This document shows positions 9,701-18,320 of a DNA stretch of 64,000 nt, piece by piece. Every line of letters starts with the position of its first letter. The first letter of the stretch is position 1. Under the pieces are notes generated by a model that saw nothing but the letters and a program-made list of their open reading frames with translations, did no database searches and was not told the origin of the DNA. Origin of the DNA: Methylophaga nitratireducenticrescens (GTDB taxonomy: Bacteria > Pseudomonadota > Gammaproteobacteria > Nitrosococcales > Methylophagaceae); the NCBI RefSeq assembly GCF_000260985.4, contig NC_017857.3, forward strand, positions 1,302,001 to 1,366,000, given 5' to 3'. Both the position numbers and the translations under genes were made by a program.

Positions 9701-9922
9701 AATCTTGATTGCCAGCCCTTCTTCGGACAGTTTTGCCGAGCCGCTGTCATAAGAAACTGAAATGGTCAGGCTGTCCGGTTCTCTGCTGGGAAACGCCTCT
9801 TTGCGCAGATCACCCACCGACATTAAGCCGAGAATAATCACCACCAACATTAATAAATTGGCGGCGACCGGATTGGTGGCAAACCAGCCGATAATACCGC
9901 TACGGCCGATGAGCTTACTCAT
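6767..9922 (-). CDS. RND efflux pump inner-membrane transporter (AcrB-like)
   Basis: Large proton-driven efflux pump of the HAE/AcrB family (1051 aa, full length). The N-terminal helix NPVAANLLMLVVIILGL is followed by a large periplasmic loop. The TM4 proton-relay pair is in GIIVDDAVVVGESI, and a second loop and helix bundle include GVVVNDSLLLV. It is the third gene of the minus-strand operon (outer-membrane factor, adaptor, pump, regulator, kinase). Start and stop overlap the neighbours by 4-8 bases. Substrates cannot be read from the sequence; multidrug or biocide export is the family expectation. Confidence 0.92.
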   Translation of the reverse strand: MSKLIGRSGIIGWFATNPVAANLLMLVVIILGLMSVGDLRKEAFPSREPDSLTISVSYDSGSAKLSEEGLAIKIEEQLEGIIGIKTITSESTRSGVTVTVEMQRGYDLDTLMRDVKAQVDAISTFPTEAKKPVIKKAEREEHALWLQLYGDTDRHTLQQLAESLKADLLTKSTINRVTISGWLDPMMMIEIDDGRLQSYGLSLTDVENAINTNSSTPLTAVLRNENIYLQLNASEQAYLKEDFASIPLMTGDNGQQILLGDVADILDSFDDDTSILSRFQAKESIGVQVVTTGLDDIADSVADAYDVAEIWQNSHKLPTQVELATWYDRSTSIMERLNLLIKNALTGIVLVFVLLAVFLNLTVAFWVAMGLPFVFLGTLFFMGDSYAGLSLNSFTTFGFLMALGIIVDDAVVVGESIYSVRSREGDTLRNTIKGTMRVAVPTIFGVFTTVVAFFALSQIEGRLGELYSQFAAVVAIALVMSLIESKLILPAHLAHLNTHRKPSQNIFASGWRKIQHGADGGLQWFAEKIYQPVIEFGLRFRYGIVMVFMMIFIIVFSMPFNGSIQMSFFPSIIGDTVRANIAMHKDVSFGHTHETLMLLERAAYETDKALRSNADLTKSGIANLQLLSQADHSGGVTVELADDSPYDLVQFRREWEKRVGTPEAVRSIRIQSGHQSDDALRVELRSNDDDVLTLAGAELYKVLEPMPGIIGLQDNLQPGQPQLQLKLNQQGRALGLSTDQLAQQILQGFSGQVVQRYQRNSDEIEVKVRYPEADRQNPGDVLKSRIRLEDGTVIPLSSVADISYGFTRDSITRIDAKRAIYLSADVDKDALSVTEFVAQLQRDVVPKLEAKYPGLTIYFAGEAAEQEETQASMLNLFLLAMLGIYMLLAIPLKSYIQPLLIMTAIPFGIVGALLGHWMNDLSLGILSLNGIIALSGVVVNDSLLLVSRFNDLKEEHTDVRQAIMISARDRLRAVLLTSFTTFAGLMPLLGETSRQAQFLIPAAVSLAYGIMFATFITLILIPLLLMIQHDVMQYFHRGSKVILPVTEQGPA

Positions 9923-11084
9923 GATTTTCTATCTCAATCGGTGCCACGGCCATGCCTTCTACATAACTGCTGATAGGCTGTAACAAAATCTGTTGGGGAA
10001 AATCAGCCAGTTGTTGTGGTAGGCGGATATAAATGTAGTTTTCATCACTGAAAACCGGCGAGATGGGGAATTTTGCCAGAATATTTTCGGCTGTTACGTA
10101 CCATATCTCGCCGCGTTGGCTAAGGCTGGTAGTTGGGACCTGCCATAGGTTATCCATCTGACGCCCTGCCAGACTGACTTCAACAAACACACCCGGATAA
10201 ATGGCAGGTTGTTGATCCAGCGGTTTATCTACCCCGACAATCAATGAACGTTGTCGAGTGGTACCATCCAGATGTTGTTCAATCCGCAGGACTTTTCCCT
10301 GCCAGGTGGCAGAACCTTCAACCGCCTGCAAAGTTACCGGCCAATCACCTGTGGTTAAAATATTGGCGTCTGGCAAACTCTGCCATTCACGATCCGACAG
10401 TGAGACTTTAACTTCAACCCAGTCTGTGCTGTACAGGGTTGCCACCTGTGTTCCAGTTTGCAGATAACTGCCGGGTGAGACCTCGCGGCTGATCACCAAT
10501 GCATCAAAAGGCGCCTTGATCAGGCTTTGCTGTAAGTCATTTTCAGCACTGGTTAATAATGCTTCGGCGTTGGCAACACTTGCCTCTGCACTGGCTAATT
10601 GAGGAACACGCAATACCAACTCCGAATCAGGATCTCCTTCCAAACCGGAAGCCAGCCATTCTGCCTGTGCTTGCAAGCCTTGACGTTCTTCCTGCAGATA
10701 AGCAAGCCGAGCTTCTGCCAGTTGTTGTTTGGCTGCAGCCACCGCTGCACGGTAATCACTGTTTTCCAGACGCAGCATCTGTTCGCCTTTTTTCAGGCGG
10801 TAGCCAGTTTCAAATTGTGGCGATATCTGTTCGACTTGTCCGGCAACCTGGGTGGTCAGATTTATTGTGTAATGGGGTTCTGTGGCACCAAATGCACTGA
10901 TACGTGATTGATGTGTTGCCGGTTCGACCGTTTTCACCGAGACTTCAGGTCGTATTTCTGGGACTTCCCGCACAGGTAACGAACGATTGGCAAAACGATC
11001 AATCTGATATTGACTCAGAAAATAAACCCCAACTAATACAACCAGCGCACCCAGAAACACCAGCCATTGAACAAATTTAGTCAT
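9915..11084 (-). CDS. RND efflux periplasmic adaptor (membrane fusion protein)
   Basis: AcrA/MexA-like adaptor of 389 aa that bridges the inner-membrane pump and the outer-membrane channel. The N-terminal hydrophobic segment (about 6-25) has no lipobox Cys, so it is probably an uncleaved anchor. A lipoyl/barrel-sandwich half (LTTQVAGQVEQISPQFETGYRLKKGEQM), an alpha-helical hairpin rich in Ala, Glu and Gln (about 110-185) and the second lipoyl half (IKAPFDALVISREVSPGSYL) follow in order. The start overlaps the stop of the outer-membrane gene by four bases. Confidence 0.9.
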   Translation of the reverse strand: MTKFVQWLVFLGALVVLVGVYFLSQYQIDRFANRSLPVREVPEIRPEVSVKTVEPATHQSRISAFGATEPHYTINLTTQVAGQVEQISPQFETGYRLKKGEQMLRLENSDYRAAVAAAKQQLAEARLAYLQEERQGLQAQAEWLASGLEGDPDSELVLRVPQLASAEASVANAEALLTSAENDLQQSLIKAPFDALVISREVSPGSYLQTGTQVATLYSTDWVEVKVSLSDREWQSLPDANILTTGDWPVTLQAVEGSATWQGKVLRIEQHLDGTTRQRSLIVGVDKPLDQQPAIYPGVFVEVSLAGRQMDNLWQVPTTSLSQRGEIWYVTAENILAKFPISPVFSDENYIYIRLPQQLADFPQQILLQPISSYVEGMAVAPIEIENHE

Positions 11085-12451
11085 GCTCTAGCCTCCAACC
11101 CCAAAGCAAGTCCCAGGGAGATACGATTTAATAAACGCTGGTAAATCAGATCATCAAGTTGTGCTTGCAAGTCATAGGTTTGCTGCTGCACGGTTAATAG
11201 ATCCAGAATGGTAAATAAGCCACTACGATAATTAGCCTGATACTGGAGCAGATTATTTTCTGCACTGGCCAAAGCGGTTTCGATATGTTGCTGGCGTTTA
11301 ACCAAAGCTTGTTCCTGACTTAAAGCTTGCTCAATTTCTGTTACCGCATTCAGTAAGGTGTCACGATATTGCTGATAGGCAATTGCTGTATCCAATTCAC
11401 TTACTTCCGCCGCGGCACGTAATTGTCCACCCTGATACAAAGGTGCGGTTAACTGGCCCAGTAAACTCCATACCGGGGCAGTAAATAAACTGGCACGTGG
11501 AGAACTGCCGACATCTTCTAACACTGCCTGCAGATTCAGACTGGGTAATAAGTCTTTATAGGCAACCTCGGTCCGGGCACTGGCAGCTTGAATGGCAGCA
11601 TAGGCAGCTAACAGGTCCGGCCGACGATTCAATGATTGTTGGGGCAGGTCGATTTCAGGAATCACAACCTGCGGATAATCTTCGGGCAGCTCAAACTGAG
11701 GATTATCTACCTGCCCAATCAGGGTTTTGAGTTGAATAGATTGCTGGCGAAAGTCTTCAGTTAAGCTTTCCACCCTGGCTGAAGAAGTGGCGACCGCACT
11801 ACGAGCAAGGTCCAGCTCTTCAAGTGTGCCCAGCCCCTGGCGATAACGCTGCAAAATAAAACTTTCGGTTTGCTGCAGACTGTCATTGCGTTGCTGTTCA
11901 ATATCAATTGCACGTTGCTGGGCAATCAGTGTTAGCCAGACCTGCATGACTTCGGCTGCCAACGTGTCACGGGCAGACTGATAAAGCAGGTTTTGTTCGG
12001 TGATATCAAGCTCTGCAGCACGTTCATTATCGGCCAGCTTTCCCCATAAATCGGCTTGCCAGCTGACACTGAGATCAGCGCCAAAACTGGCATCACTATC
12101 ACTACTGTTGAGTGCTGAAAAGCCGCTGCTGATAACCGGACGCTTTTCGGCTGCAGCCTCGGTCAGTTGTGATTGACGGATCTGTAAGGTAAGCAAGGTT
12201 TGTTGCAGACTGGGATTGGATTGCATCGCTGTCTGCAATAATCCATCAAACATATCGCTATCAATCAAATCATTCAGATAAGCGACGTCAGTTTGTTGCG
12301 GAAAATTCTGCCATTGTTCAACGCGTTGCTGCTCTGCAGAGATTAACGCTGCATAATCCGGTTGCTTTGGTGTGATGCTGCATGCAGCCAGCATCAGTAA
12401 AGGCAGATAAACCAGTTTATTCAAATATATTTCCGGTTTGATAACGGTCAC
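11081..12451 (-). CDS. Outer-membrane efflux lipoprotein (TolC/OprM-like)
   Basis: Outer-membrane channel of the NodT/OprM type, 456 aa. The N-terminus has a hydrophobic signal ending in the lipobox LAAC, so Cys24 is probably lipidated. Two OEP repeats follow, with long Gln/Ala/Leu-rich coiled segments and the family stretch YRSGLFTILDLLTVQQQ near the C-terminus. The GTG start has a GGGAG about 11 bases upstream. It is the first gene of the pump operon; the 72 bases separating it from the upstream bcr-like gene should hold the promoter. Confidence 0.9.
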   Translation of the reverse strand: MTVIKPEIYLNKLVYLPLLMLAACSITPKQPDYAALISAEQQRVEQWQNFPQQTDVAYLNDLIDSDMFDGLLQTAMQSNPSLQQTLLTLQIRQSQLTEAAAEKRPVISSGFSALNSSDSDASFGADLSVSWQADLWGKLADNERAAELDITEQNLLYQSARDTLAAEVMQVWLTLIAQQRAIDIEQQRNDSLQQTESFILQRYRQGLGTLEELDLARSAVATSSARVESLTEDFRQQSIQLKTLIGQVDNPQFELPEDYPQVVIPEIDLPQQSLNRRPDLLAAYAAIQAASARTEVAYKDLLPSLNLQAVLEDVGSSPRASLFTAPVWSLLGQLTAPLYQGGQLRAAAEVSELDTAIAYQQYRDTLLNAVTEIEQALSQEQALVKRQQHIETALASAENNLLQYQANYRSGLFTILDLLTVQQQTYDLQAQLDDLIYQRLLNRISLGLALGLEARA

Positions 12452-12523
12452 CAGATATCGTGCTCCCTAGGAGATGAATGTCTATGTGCCAGACACAGTA
12501 AATGCTCTAGGGTTAATGGGAGG

Positions 12524-13774
12524 TTAACAGCCGGACGGAGTAGGATCCTTATGTCGACAGCTACGTAAAATCAAGGTTTTTAACGTGAGACCTGCAATGG
12601 CACAACCCGTCATAACGGTAATCATTGGCCAAAGACTGCCATCACCCAGGGAACTGACCAGCAAGCCACTGGCTGCACCCGACAAAAAACCAAACGAGCC
12701 CAGCACAGCAGTGGCGGTTGCACTGCTGCGGGGAAAGAATTCCACGGTGCTGGCGATGGCATTGGAGACGATAAGCGCCTGCGACCCAATAAATATCATG
12801 ATGCCAAAAACTATCATACTTAATGCCGGATCTGGACTGATCAGAATATACAACAGCATCAATACGCCGGTAATGACCTGGATAATTTGTCCAAGTCTTA
12901 ACAGGCAGGGCGGATCGTAAAAAAGTAATAATCTGACGTTAATGCGATTGACTACAATCATCATCAACACATTAATGCCAAACAAGAACGGATAGACCGA
13001 AGCTGAAACACCAAAGTAGACCATATATACCGATGGTGAGGCGGTAATAAAACTGAACAAACCTCCATAGGTAAAACTTTGTGCTGCAAGATAGGCCAAT
13101 GCTTTCCGATGCGACAATACTTCGATATAGCGCCGTAACGCTGATGTCTTCTGGGGGCTGATTTGCCGGGTTTCCGGCAACAGGCGATGCAATAGCAATC
13201 CGATAAGCAATGCATAGACAAATAACACAATAAAAATGGAATGCCAGCCAGCAATATACAGACAAAGAGTGCCGATTAGCGGGGCGATCAATGGTGCGAT
13301 CATCATGATAATAGCCATATGTGACAGATAGCGTGCACTGTCACGGCCACTGCTGATATCACGAATCACTGCCGATGAGTTCACGATTGCCATACCACCA
13401 CCAATGGCCTGAATGACTCGCCATATCCACAATCCATAAAGGGTATGGCTGAGCACGATGCCCATGCTGGCAATGCAGAATAATGTGAGACCAACAAAGA
13501 TGACACGACGCCGACCAAAGTGATCGGACAAAGGCCCGCCGGTCAACTGACCGATAGCAAAACCGGCCAGAAATAAACTCAGTGAAAGTTCAATATCGTG
13601 AATGCTGACAGCGAACTCAGAGGCCATTAATGGCATTGCTGGCAGATAGGCATCAATGGCCAATGGTGCAATAGCCGTTAACCCGGCCAAAAGCAGAATA
13701 AGCTGAGCTACATTATGAGTATCAGTGGAACGTGGTCTATCCATTAAGTCAATCAGCTTTCTCTGAAACTTCAA
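12524..13774 (-). CDS. Bcr/CflA-family MFS drug exporter
   Basis: Twelve-helix major facilitator (416 aa). It resembles the Bcr/CflA subfamily, with the TM1 motif AIDAYLPAMPLMA and the loop 2-3 signature GPLSDHFGRRRV. An unusually extended N-terminus of about 20 residues (Lys/Arg/Asp-rich) precedes TM1, so an internal start is possible. It is on the same strand as the RND operon and 72 bases upstream of it, so partial co-transcription is possible. A palindromic repeat begins 17 bases upstream of its start codon. The substrate is unknown. Confidence 0.85.
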   Translation of the reverse strand: MKFQRKLIDLMDRPRSTDTHNVAQLILLLAGLTAIAPLAIDAYLPAMPLMASEFAVSIHDIELSLSLFLAGFAIGQLTGGPLSDHFGRRRVIFVGLTLFCIASMGIVLSHTLYGLWIWRVIQAIGGGMAIVNSSAVIRDISSGRDSARYLSHMAIIMMIAPLIAPLIGTLCLYIAGWHSIFIVLFVYALLIGLLLHRLLPETRQISPQKTSALRRYIEVLSHRKALAYLAAQSFTYGGLFSFITASPSVYMVYFGVSASVYPFLFGINVLMMIVVNRINVRLLLFYDPPCLLRLGQIIQVITGVLMLLYILISPDPALSMIVFGIMIFIGSQALIVSNAIASTVEFFPRSSATATAVLGSFGFLSGAASGLLVSSLGDGSLWPMITVMTGCAIAGLTLKTLILRSCRHKDPTPSGC

Positions 13775-13790
13775 GCGGGTGAATCAAACT

Positions 13791-14278
13791 AGGGCTTGTT
13801 TATCTCTCATCTCCACCACTGCTGGAGGCTATTTGTGTGTCCGGCAAGGCGGAAAGCACGCCGTGTAGCCTTTCTACATAAGTGATTGACAAATGAGTCT
13901 GGAACTCATTTGAACAGCTTTGCTGGCCGTGCAGCGGTGAAATACAGGGAAGTATTTCATACAACGCAGACGGCCACAAAAATAGTCCCAGCCCTTCGGG
14001 TTGTGACTGAAAAAGCGCCACTTATGTCCACGGATGGACAGGCCGCTATCGCTATCCCTGCTACCACGGCATTCGGGCATCCTTGCCCATCATATGCCGG
14101 CGCGCCAGGGAGGCGCGCACCGGTCTGCGTGGCCTACATGGATGTAGGTCAGGGGCGTGAGCAGGATGCGGAAGCTTTGCTCGTCACTTATTTAGAATAA
14201 CTAAAAGGCGCTCCTCGTGCCTTGATTGTCGCTTTTTCAGCTCACAACAGAGGCGTAGATGAAAGATAAATAAGCCCT
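13791..14278 (+). repeat. Palindromic interspersed repeat, copy A (long form, 488 bp)
   Basis: Complete copy of the window's repeat family. It begins AGGGCTTGTTTATCTCTCAT and ends with the inverted form ATGAAAGATAAATAAGCCCT (18 of 20 paired). Inside are family blocks shared with the other copies: CCACCACTGCTGGAGGC, CTACATAAGTGATT, AGTCCCAGCCCTTCGGGTT, TTATTTAGAATAACTA, and GCTCCTCGTGCCTTGATTG. Five extra short hairpins are embedded, listed as a separate entry. It fills the gap between the bcr-like exporter and the mscS gene. A 104-codon frame across it is an accident of the repeat and is not called. Confidence 0.85.
13891..14148 (+). repeat. Five embedded hairpins with GGA in the loop (copy A)
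   Basis: Five perfect short palindromes sit within repeat copy A. At 13891-13911, arms AAATGAGT/ACTCATTT enclose CTGGA. At 13938-13959, TGAAATAC/GTATTTCA enclose AGGGAA. At 14025-14040, TGTCCA/TGGACA enclose CGGA. At 14100-14118, GCGCGCC/GGCGCGC enclose AGGGA. At 14133-14148, CCTACA/TGTAGG enclose TGGA. The stems are unrelated to one another while every loop contains GGA on the plus strand. The last one contains TACATGGATGT, very close to the CsrA/RsmA high-affinity RNA ligand. Confidence 0.75.
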
Positions 14279-14287
14279 AAGAATGAT

Positions 14288-15583
14288 TTAATCCTGTGTT
14301 TTCGGCGTGTCCCCCAAAGCTGGACTGACGGAAGGATCCTGCTGAGGCAATGGTTGCGGTCTGAGTTCACGCATATCAAAGCCATTAGGTTGCTGAAACA
14401 CCCGTAAACCAAATTCCGGCATAATCGCCAGCAGATGGTCAAAAATATCTGACGCAATGCCTTCGTATTCAATCCAGTTGGTGGTATTGGTAAAACAGTA
14501 AATCTCTAATGGCAGACCATTGGCTGTTGGTTCAAGTTGCCTGGACATCAAGGTATAGTTCTGATGGATGCTGGGATGATTCTTCAGATAGTTGGCTACA
14601 TAAGCACGGAAACTGCCAATATTGGTAATTCTTCGGGTGTTAACGGGTTCTTTTCCCCATTCCGCTAACTGCTGATTCCATTTATCAATATCTTTCTGTT
14701 TCTGCTTTAAATAGTCATTCATCAGGCTGAAACGGTGCAGTTTTTTGTGTTCATCGTCAGACAGAAAATGAATGCTCTGCTGATCAATCAAAAGACTGCG
14801 TTTAATCCTGCGCCCACCAGCTTCCTGCATGCCGCGCCAGTTTTTAAACGGATCGGTCAGAAAACGTTTGGTGGGGATGACGCTGATGGTTTTATCCCAG
14901 TTCTGCACTTTAACGGTATGCAGCGCAATATCAATAACATCACCGTCAGCATTGAGTGGGGCCATTTCAATCCAGTCACCGACCCGGATCAAATCATTTG
15001 AACTGATTTGCACACTGGCGACCAATGACAGCAACGTGTCCTGAAAGATCAACAGTAATACGGCGGCCATTGCACCCAAACCGGACAACAGTATTAAGGG
15101 TGAACGATCAATCAGGGAGGCAATCATCAGAATTGCCGCAATCGCATAAATAGCGATTTTGATTACCTGGATATAACCCTTAATCGGTTTCAAGTGCGCA
15201 TCAGGTCGTTTGTTATATGCCTCATTTACAATAGTCAGTAAACTGCCAATCCCAAGTGCAATGGTTAATACAATAAATGCTGTAGTGACATTCTGTACCA
15301 CTGCCACGGCGACGGGCGAAATATTCGGAATGATGACGATCCCGGCGGACAGGATAAGCGCCGGTACAATATTTGCCATGCGCCGGATAAAAGATGAATC
15401 TGCTAAAGATGAATAACGGCCTAATTGACTGTTTCTGAGAATGCGATAGACGCCGCGAACCAGAATACGTTTGACCAGCCAGTTTGCGATCCACGAGACC
15501 AGGAGCAATAAGCTCAGACCAATCAGCGTGTACAGATGAGGGTAGTTCTCCAGCCATTCAGTTATAAGATTGTAGCTTTCCAC
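14288..15583 (-). CDS. MscS-family mechanosensitive channel (YbdG-like)
   Basis: Small-conductance mechanosensitive channel of the longer YbdG/MscM type (431 aa). Several N-terminal membrane helices lie between about residues 15 and 190. The pore-lining helix and beta domain follow (GLGAMAAVLLLIFQDTLLSL then SNDLIRVGDWIEM), and a C-terminal cytoplasmic domain of about 170 residues ends in a Pro/Gln-rich tail. It protects the cell during osmotic downshock. Its 3' end lies ten bases from the end of repeat copy A. A 365-bp region separates its start from the divergent sulP gene. Confidence 0.88.
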   Translation of the reverse strand: MESYNLITEWLENYPHLYTLIGLSLLLLVSWIANWLVKRILVRGVYRILRNSQLGRYSSLADSSFIRRMANIVPALILSAGIVIIPNISPVAVAVVQNVTTAFIVLTIALGIGSLLTIVNEAYNKRPDAHLKPIKGYIQVIKIAIYAIAAILMIASLIDRSPLILLSGLGAMAAVLLLIFQDTLLSLVASVQISSNDLIRVGDWIEMAPLNADGDVIDIALHTVKVQNWDKTISVIPTKRFLTDPFKNWRGMQEAGGRRIKRSLLIDQQSIHFLSDDEHKKLHRFSLMNDYLKQKQKDIDKWNQQLAEWGKEPVNTRRITNIGSFRAYVANYLKNHPSIHQNYTLMSRQLEPTANGLPLEIYCFTNTTNWIEYEGIASDIFDHLLAIMPEFGLRVFQQPNGFDMRELRPQPLPQQDPSVSPALGDTPKTQD

Positions 15584-15948
15584 TTTGTGCTCCGCAGCGT
15601 TGCATCAGGGGGCAGATTGTAGCATTCAAACGGCTGAGAAATCTGGGTCATAATGCGGTGTTTAAGTCGGCAAGGTTTCCGTAAAGTTTTGAAGGCCAAG
15701 CAAATTACTGTATATTTGCGGGTTTTCCAAACAAGCCCGATTATCGACGTGAAGCTTAATCCACCCTAGCGTATTCCTTCCCCCGGGACCTTTCTGGTCC
15801 TTGATGTTTAACACATCGTCCCCGCCAACAATGCGGTTGTGCCGGTCATAACCACAGTTAAATGAATGCAGTCGACATCAAAATGTCACGCAGCTTGGCA
15901 ATACTTTTTTATCTGAAAAAAATCTTTTGAACACAGGAACCTGAATTA
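15584..15948 (+). other. Non-coding 365-bp region with a possible structured leader before sulP
   Basis: No gene is seen here. The distal half is rich in paired segments: GGACC/GGTCC around TTTCT, then GATGT/ACATC around TTAAC, enclosed by CGGGAC and GTCCCCG, then a GC-rich stretch with CAACAATGCGGTTG. Together these could fold as a multi-stem RNA about 70-190 bases upstream of the sulP ATG. It does not match a riboswitch family I can recall. Divergent promoters for mscS and sulP must also lie here; no convincing pair of hexamers was picked out. Confidence 0.4.
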
Positions 15949-17439
15949 ATGTTGCAAAACCTTAGACGAGATTGGTTTTCCAATATCCGTGCCGATTTGA
16001 TCGCCGGTATTGTTGTTGCTTTGGCGCTTATCCCTGAAGCCATCGCCTTTTCTATTATTGCTGGTGTTGATCCCAAAGTGGGTTTGTACGCCTCCTTTTG
16101 TATTGCAGTCATTATTTCCATCGTGGGTGGACGTCCAGGAATGATCTCTGCAGCAACCGCGGCGATGGCAGTGTTAATGGTGACACTGGTTAAAGAGCAT
16201 GGTTTGGAATACCTGTTGGCAGCCACGTTGCTGACCGGGGTTATTCAGATAGTGATGGGCTTTTTAAAACTGGGAAATTTAATGCGGTTTGTTTCACGCT
16301 CAGTGGTGACAGGCTTTGTTAACGCGCTCGCTATTTTGATTTTTATGGCGCAATTACCAGAACTGACGAATGTTACCTGGCACGTGTATGCCATGACAGC
16401 TGTGGGCCTGGGCATTATCTATCTCTTTCCTTATGTTCCTACAATTGGTCGGTTATTACCTTCTCCATTAGTGACTATTATCGTGCTGACCGTTGTTGCA
16501 GTTGTGTTTAACATCGATATCCGCACGGTAGGTGATATGGGCGATTTACCCGATACTCTGCCTATTTTCCTATGGCCGGATGTACCGTTAACTTTTGAAA
16601 CGCTGGCTATTATTTTCCCTTATGCCATGGCGTTAGCTGTAGTTGGTTTGTTGGAATCAATGATGACGGCCACCATTGTTGATGATTTAACCGATACCAC
16701 CAGTGATAAAAACCGTGAATGTAAAGGTCAGGGTGTTGCGAATATCGGTTCAGGGCTTTTAGGCGGTATGGCGGGTTGTGCGATGATTGGTCAGTCAATT
16801 ATCAATATCAAGTCAGGTGGACGAGGACGCTTGTCAACGATGGCCGCAGGCTTGTTTTTACTGTTTATGGTTTTGGTACTGGACGATCTGCTGGTTCAGA
16901 TTCCCATGGCTGCTTTGGTGGCAGTGATGATCATGGTTTCGATTGGTACATTTTCATGGGCATCAATTCGTGATCTGAAAAAGCATCCGCTTTCAACCAA
17001 TATAGTCATGGTGGTCACGGTGATTGTTGTTGTTGCAACACATAACCTGGCCATTGGGGTGTTTGTTGGTGTGTTACTGGCTGCCTTGTTCTTTGCCAAT
17101 AAAGTTGCCCACTTTATGGTGGTCAAAAGTGATCTCAGTGAGCAGGATACCAAGCGTCGCTATGAAATCCGAGGGCAGATCTTCTTTGCTTCATCGGATA
17201 AATTTGCTGCGGCATTTGATTTTAAAGAAGCTCTGGATACAGTCGAGATTGATTTGACCCATGCCCACTTTTGGGATATCACCTCTGTTTCTGCCCTGGA
17301 CAAGGTCGTGATCAAATTCCGTCGTGAAGGTACTGAAGTGGAGCTGGTTGGCATGAATGAAGCCACCGCGACTATTGTCGACAGATTTGGTGTGCACGAT
17401 AAGCCGGAAGAAGTCGAAAAAATACTCGCCGGTCACTGA
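15949..17439 (+). CDS. SulP-family anion transporter with STAS domain
   Basis: Inner-membrane anion transporter (496 aa) of the SLC26/SulP family; sulfate or bicarbonate are the likely substrates. The SulP signature region is [20 protein letters not shown] followed by GLYASF. There are about 10-12 hydrophobic segments up to residue 385, then a compact STAS domain. In that domain [13 protein letters not shown] holds the regulatory loop of antisigma-antagonist-like folds. The ATG has AGGA about 10 bases upstream. A universal stress protein begins 20 bases downstream, an arrangement that recurs with bicarbonate-type SulP transporters, so inorganic carbon uptake is a reasonable but unproved guess. 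Confidence 0.88.
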   Translation: MLQNLRRDWFSNIRADLIAGIVVALALIPEAIAFSIIAGVDPKVGLYASFCIAVIISIVGGRPGMISAATAAMAVLMVTLVKEHGLEYLLAATLLTGVIQIVMGFLKLGNLMRFVSRSVVTGFVNALAILIFMAQLPELTNVTWHVYAMTAVGLGIIYLFPYVPTIGRLLPSPLVTIIVLTVVAVVFNIDIRTVGDMGDLPDTLPIFLWPDVPLTFETLAIIFPYAMALAVVGLLESMMTATIVDDLTDTTSDKNRECKGQGVANIGSGLLGGMAGCAMIGQSIINIKSGGRGRLSTMAAGLFLLFMVLVLDDLLVQIPMAALVAVMIMVSIGTFSWASIRDLKKHPLSTNIVMVVTVIVVVATHNLAIGVFVGVLLAALFFANKVAHFMVVKSDLSEQDTKRRYEIRGQIFFASSDKFAAAFDFKEALDTVEIDLTHAHFWDITSVSALDKVVIKFRREGTEVELVGMNEATATIVDRFGVHDKPEEVEKILAGH

Positions 17440-17459
17440 TAACTAGAGGATTGAGAGAG

Positions 17460-18320
17460 ATGACAAAAATAATTGCCTGTATTGATGGCTCGATAACTTC
17501 CCCCGCTGTCTGTAAGGCTTCGGCCTGGGTCAGTTATAAGTTACAAGCACCATTGGATTTATTACATGTTTTGGATAAGACCGAATATCCCAAACCTGAA
17601 AACAGTAAAAATCTGTCTGGCAATATTGGTTTAGGCAGTCGGGAACATCTGCTGGAAGAATTAGTGGAGCTTGACGAGAAGCGTAGTCGGCTGGCTTTGG
17701 AGCATGGCAAAAACATTTTGCAGGATGCCAGAGCATTAGCTCAGCAGCATGGTGCGGTTGAAGTGACCACCCATCAACGCCATGGTGGATTGATGGAAAC
17801 CTTGTCTGATTTGCAAGATGATACACGGGTGCTGGTGTTAGGTCGTCAGGGCCAGGCGCATGAAAATGAAACGCATAGTCTGGGCAGTCATCTGGAAAAT
17901 GTTATCCGTGCATTGAATAAACCTATTCTGATTACCTTGCCAGAATTCAACGCTCCACAACGTTTTATGATTGCTTATGATGGCAGTGAAACGGCTACCA
18001 AAGCACTGGAAAAAGTTGCTGAAAGTGATTTGCTAAAAGGAATGCCAGCACACATTGTCATGGTAGCTGAAGATGATAACAACCATCAGGCTCAGTTAAA
18101 TTCTGCCGAACAACGCCTTATATCCGCTGGTTTCGACGCTACTGCAGCATTAATTCAAGGCGCGGTAGAATCGGCTTTGCATCAGTATCAACGTGATAAC
18201 GATATTGATTTGATGGTTATGGGGGCTTATGGTCATTCACGTATTCGCCAGTTTCTGGTCGGCAGCAACACCGCCAAGATGGTCAGGATGAGTGATATCC
18301 CAATCCTGTTGCTTCGTTAA
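17460..18320 (+). CDS. Tandem-domain universal stress protein
   Basis: Cytoplasmic UspA-fold protein of 286 aa with two Usp domains. The N-terminal domain begins KIIACIDGS and the C-terminal domain begins RFMIAYDGSETA (about residue 165). The second ends with the ATP-binding glycine motif GAYGHSRIRQFLVGSNTAKM; the first has a weaker counterpart (VLGRQGQAHENE...). The ATG was chosen because AGAGGA lies 9 bases upstream; an in-frame TTG three codons earlier overlaps that site. It is 20 bases from sulP and its stop overlaps the next gene (TAATG), so all three are one transcription unit. Confidence 0.87.
   Translation: MTKIIACIDGSITSPAVCKASAWVSYKLQAPLDLLHVLDKTEYPKPENSKNLSGNIGLGSREHLLEELVELDEKRSRLALEHGKNILQDARALAQQHGAVEVTTHQRHGGLMETLSDLQDDTRVLVLGRQGQAHENETHSLGSHLENVIRALNKPILITLPEFNAPQRFMIAYDGSETATKALEKVAESDLLKGMPAHIVMVAEDDNNHQAQLNSAEQRLISAGFDATAALIQGAVESALHQYQRDNDIDLMVMGAYGHSRIRQFLVGSNTAKMVRMSDIPILLLR

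Noticed and set aside
13891-14148. CRISPR-like array in copy A
   Set aside because: The hairpins have different stems and irregular spacing, with no constant repeat and no cas genes.
13886-14200. 104-codon open frame across repeat copy A
   Set aside because: It runs through palindromic repeat sequence and the embedded hairpins, has no ribosome-binding site and is not kept in copies B or D.
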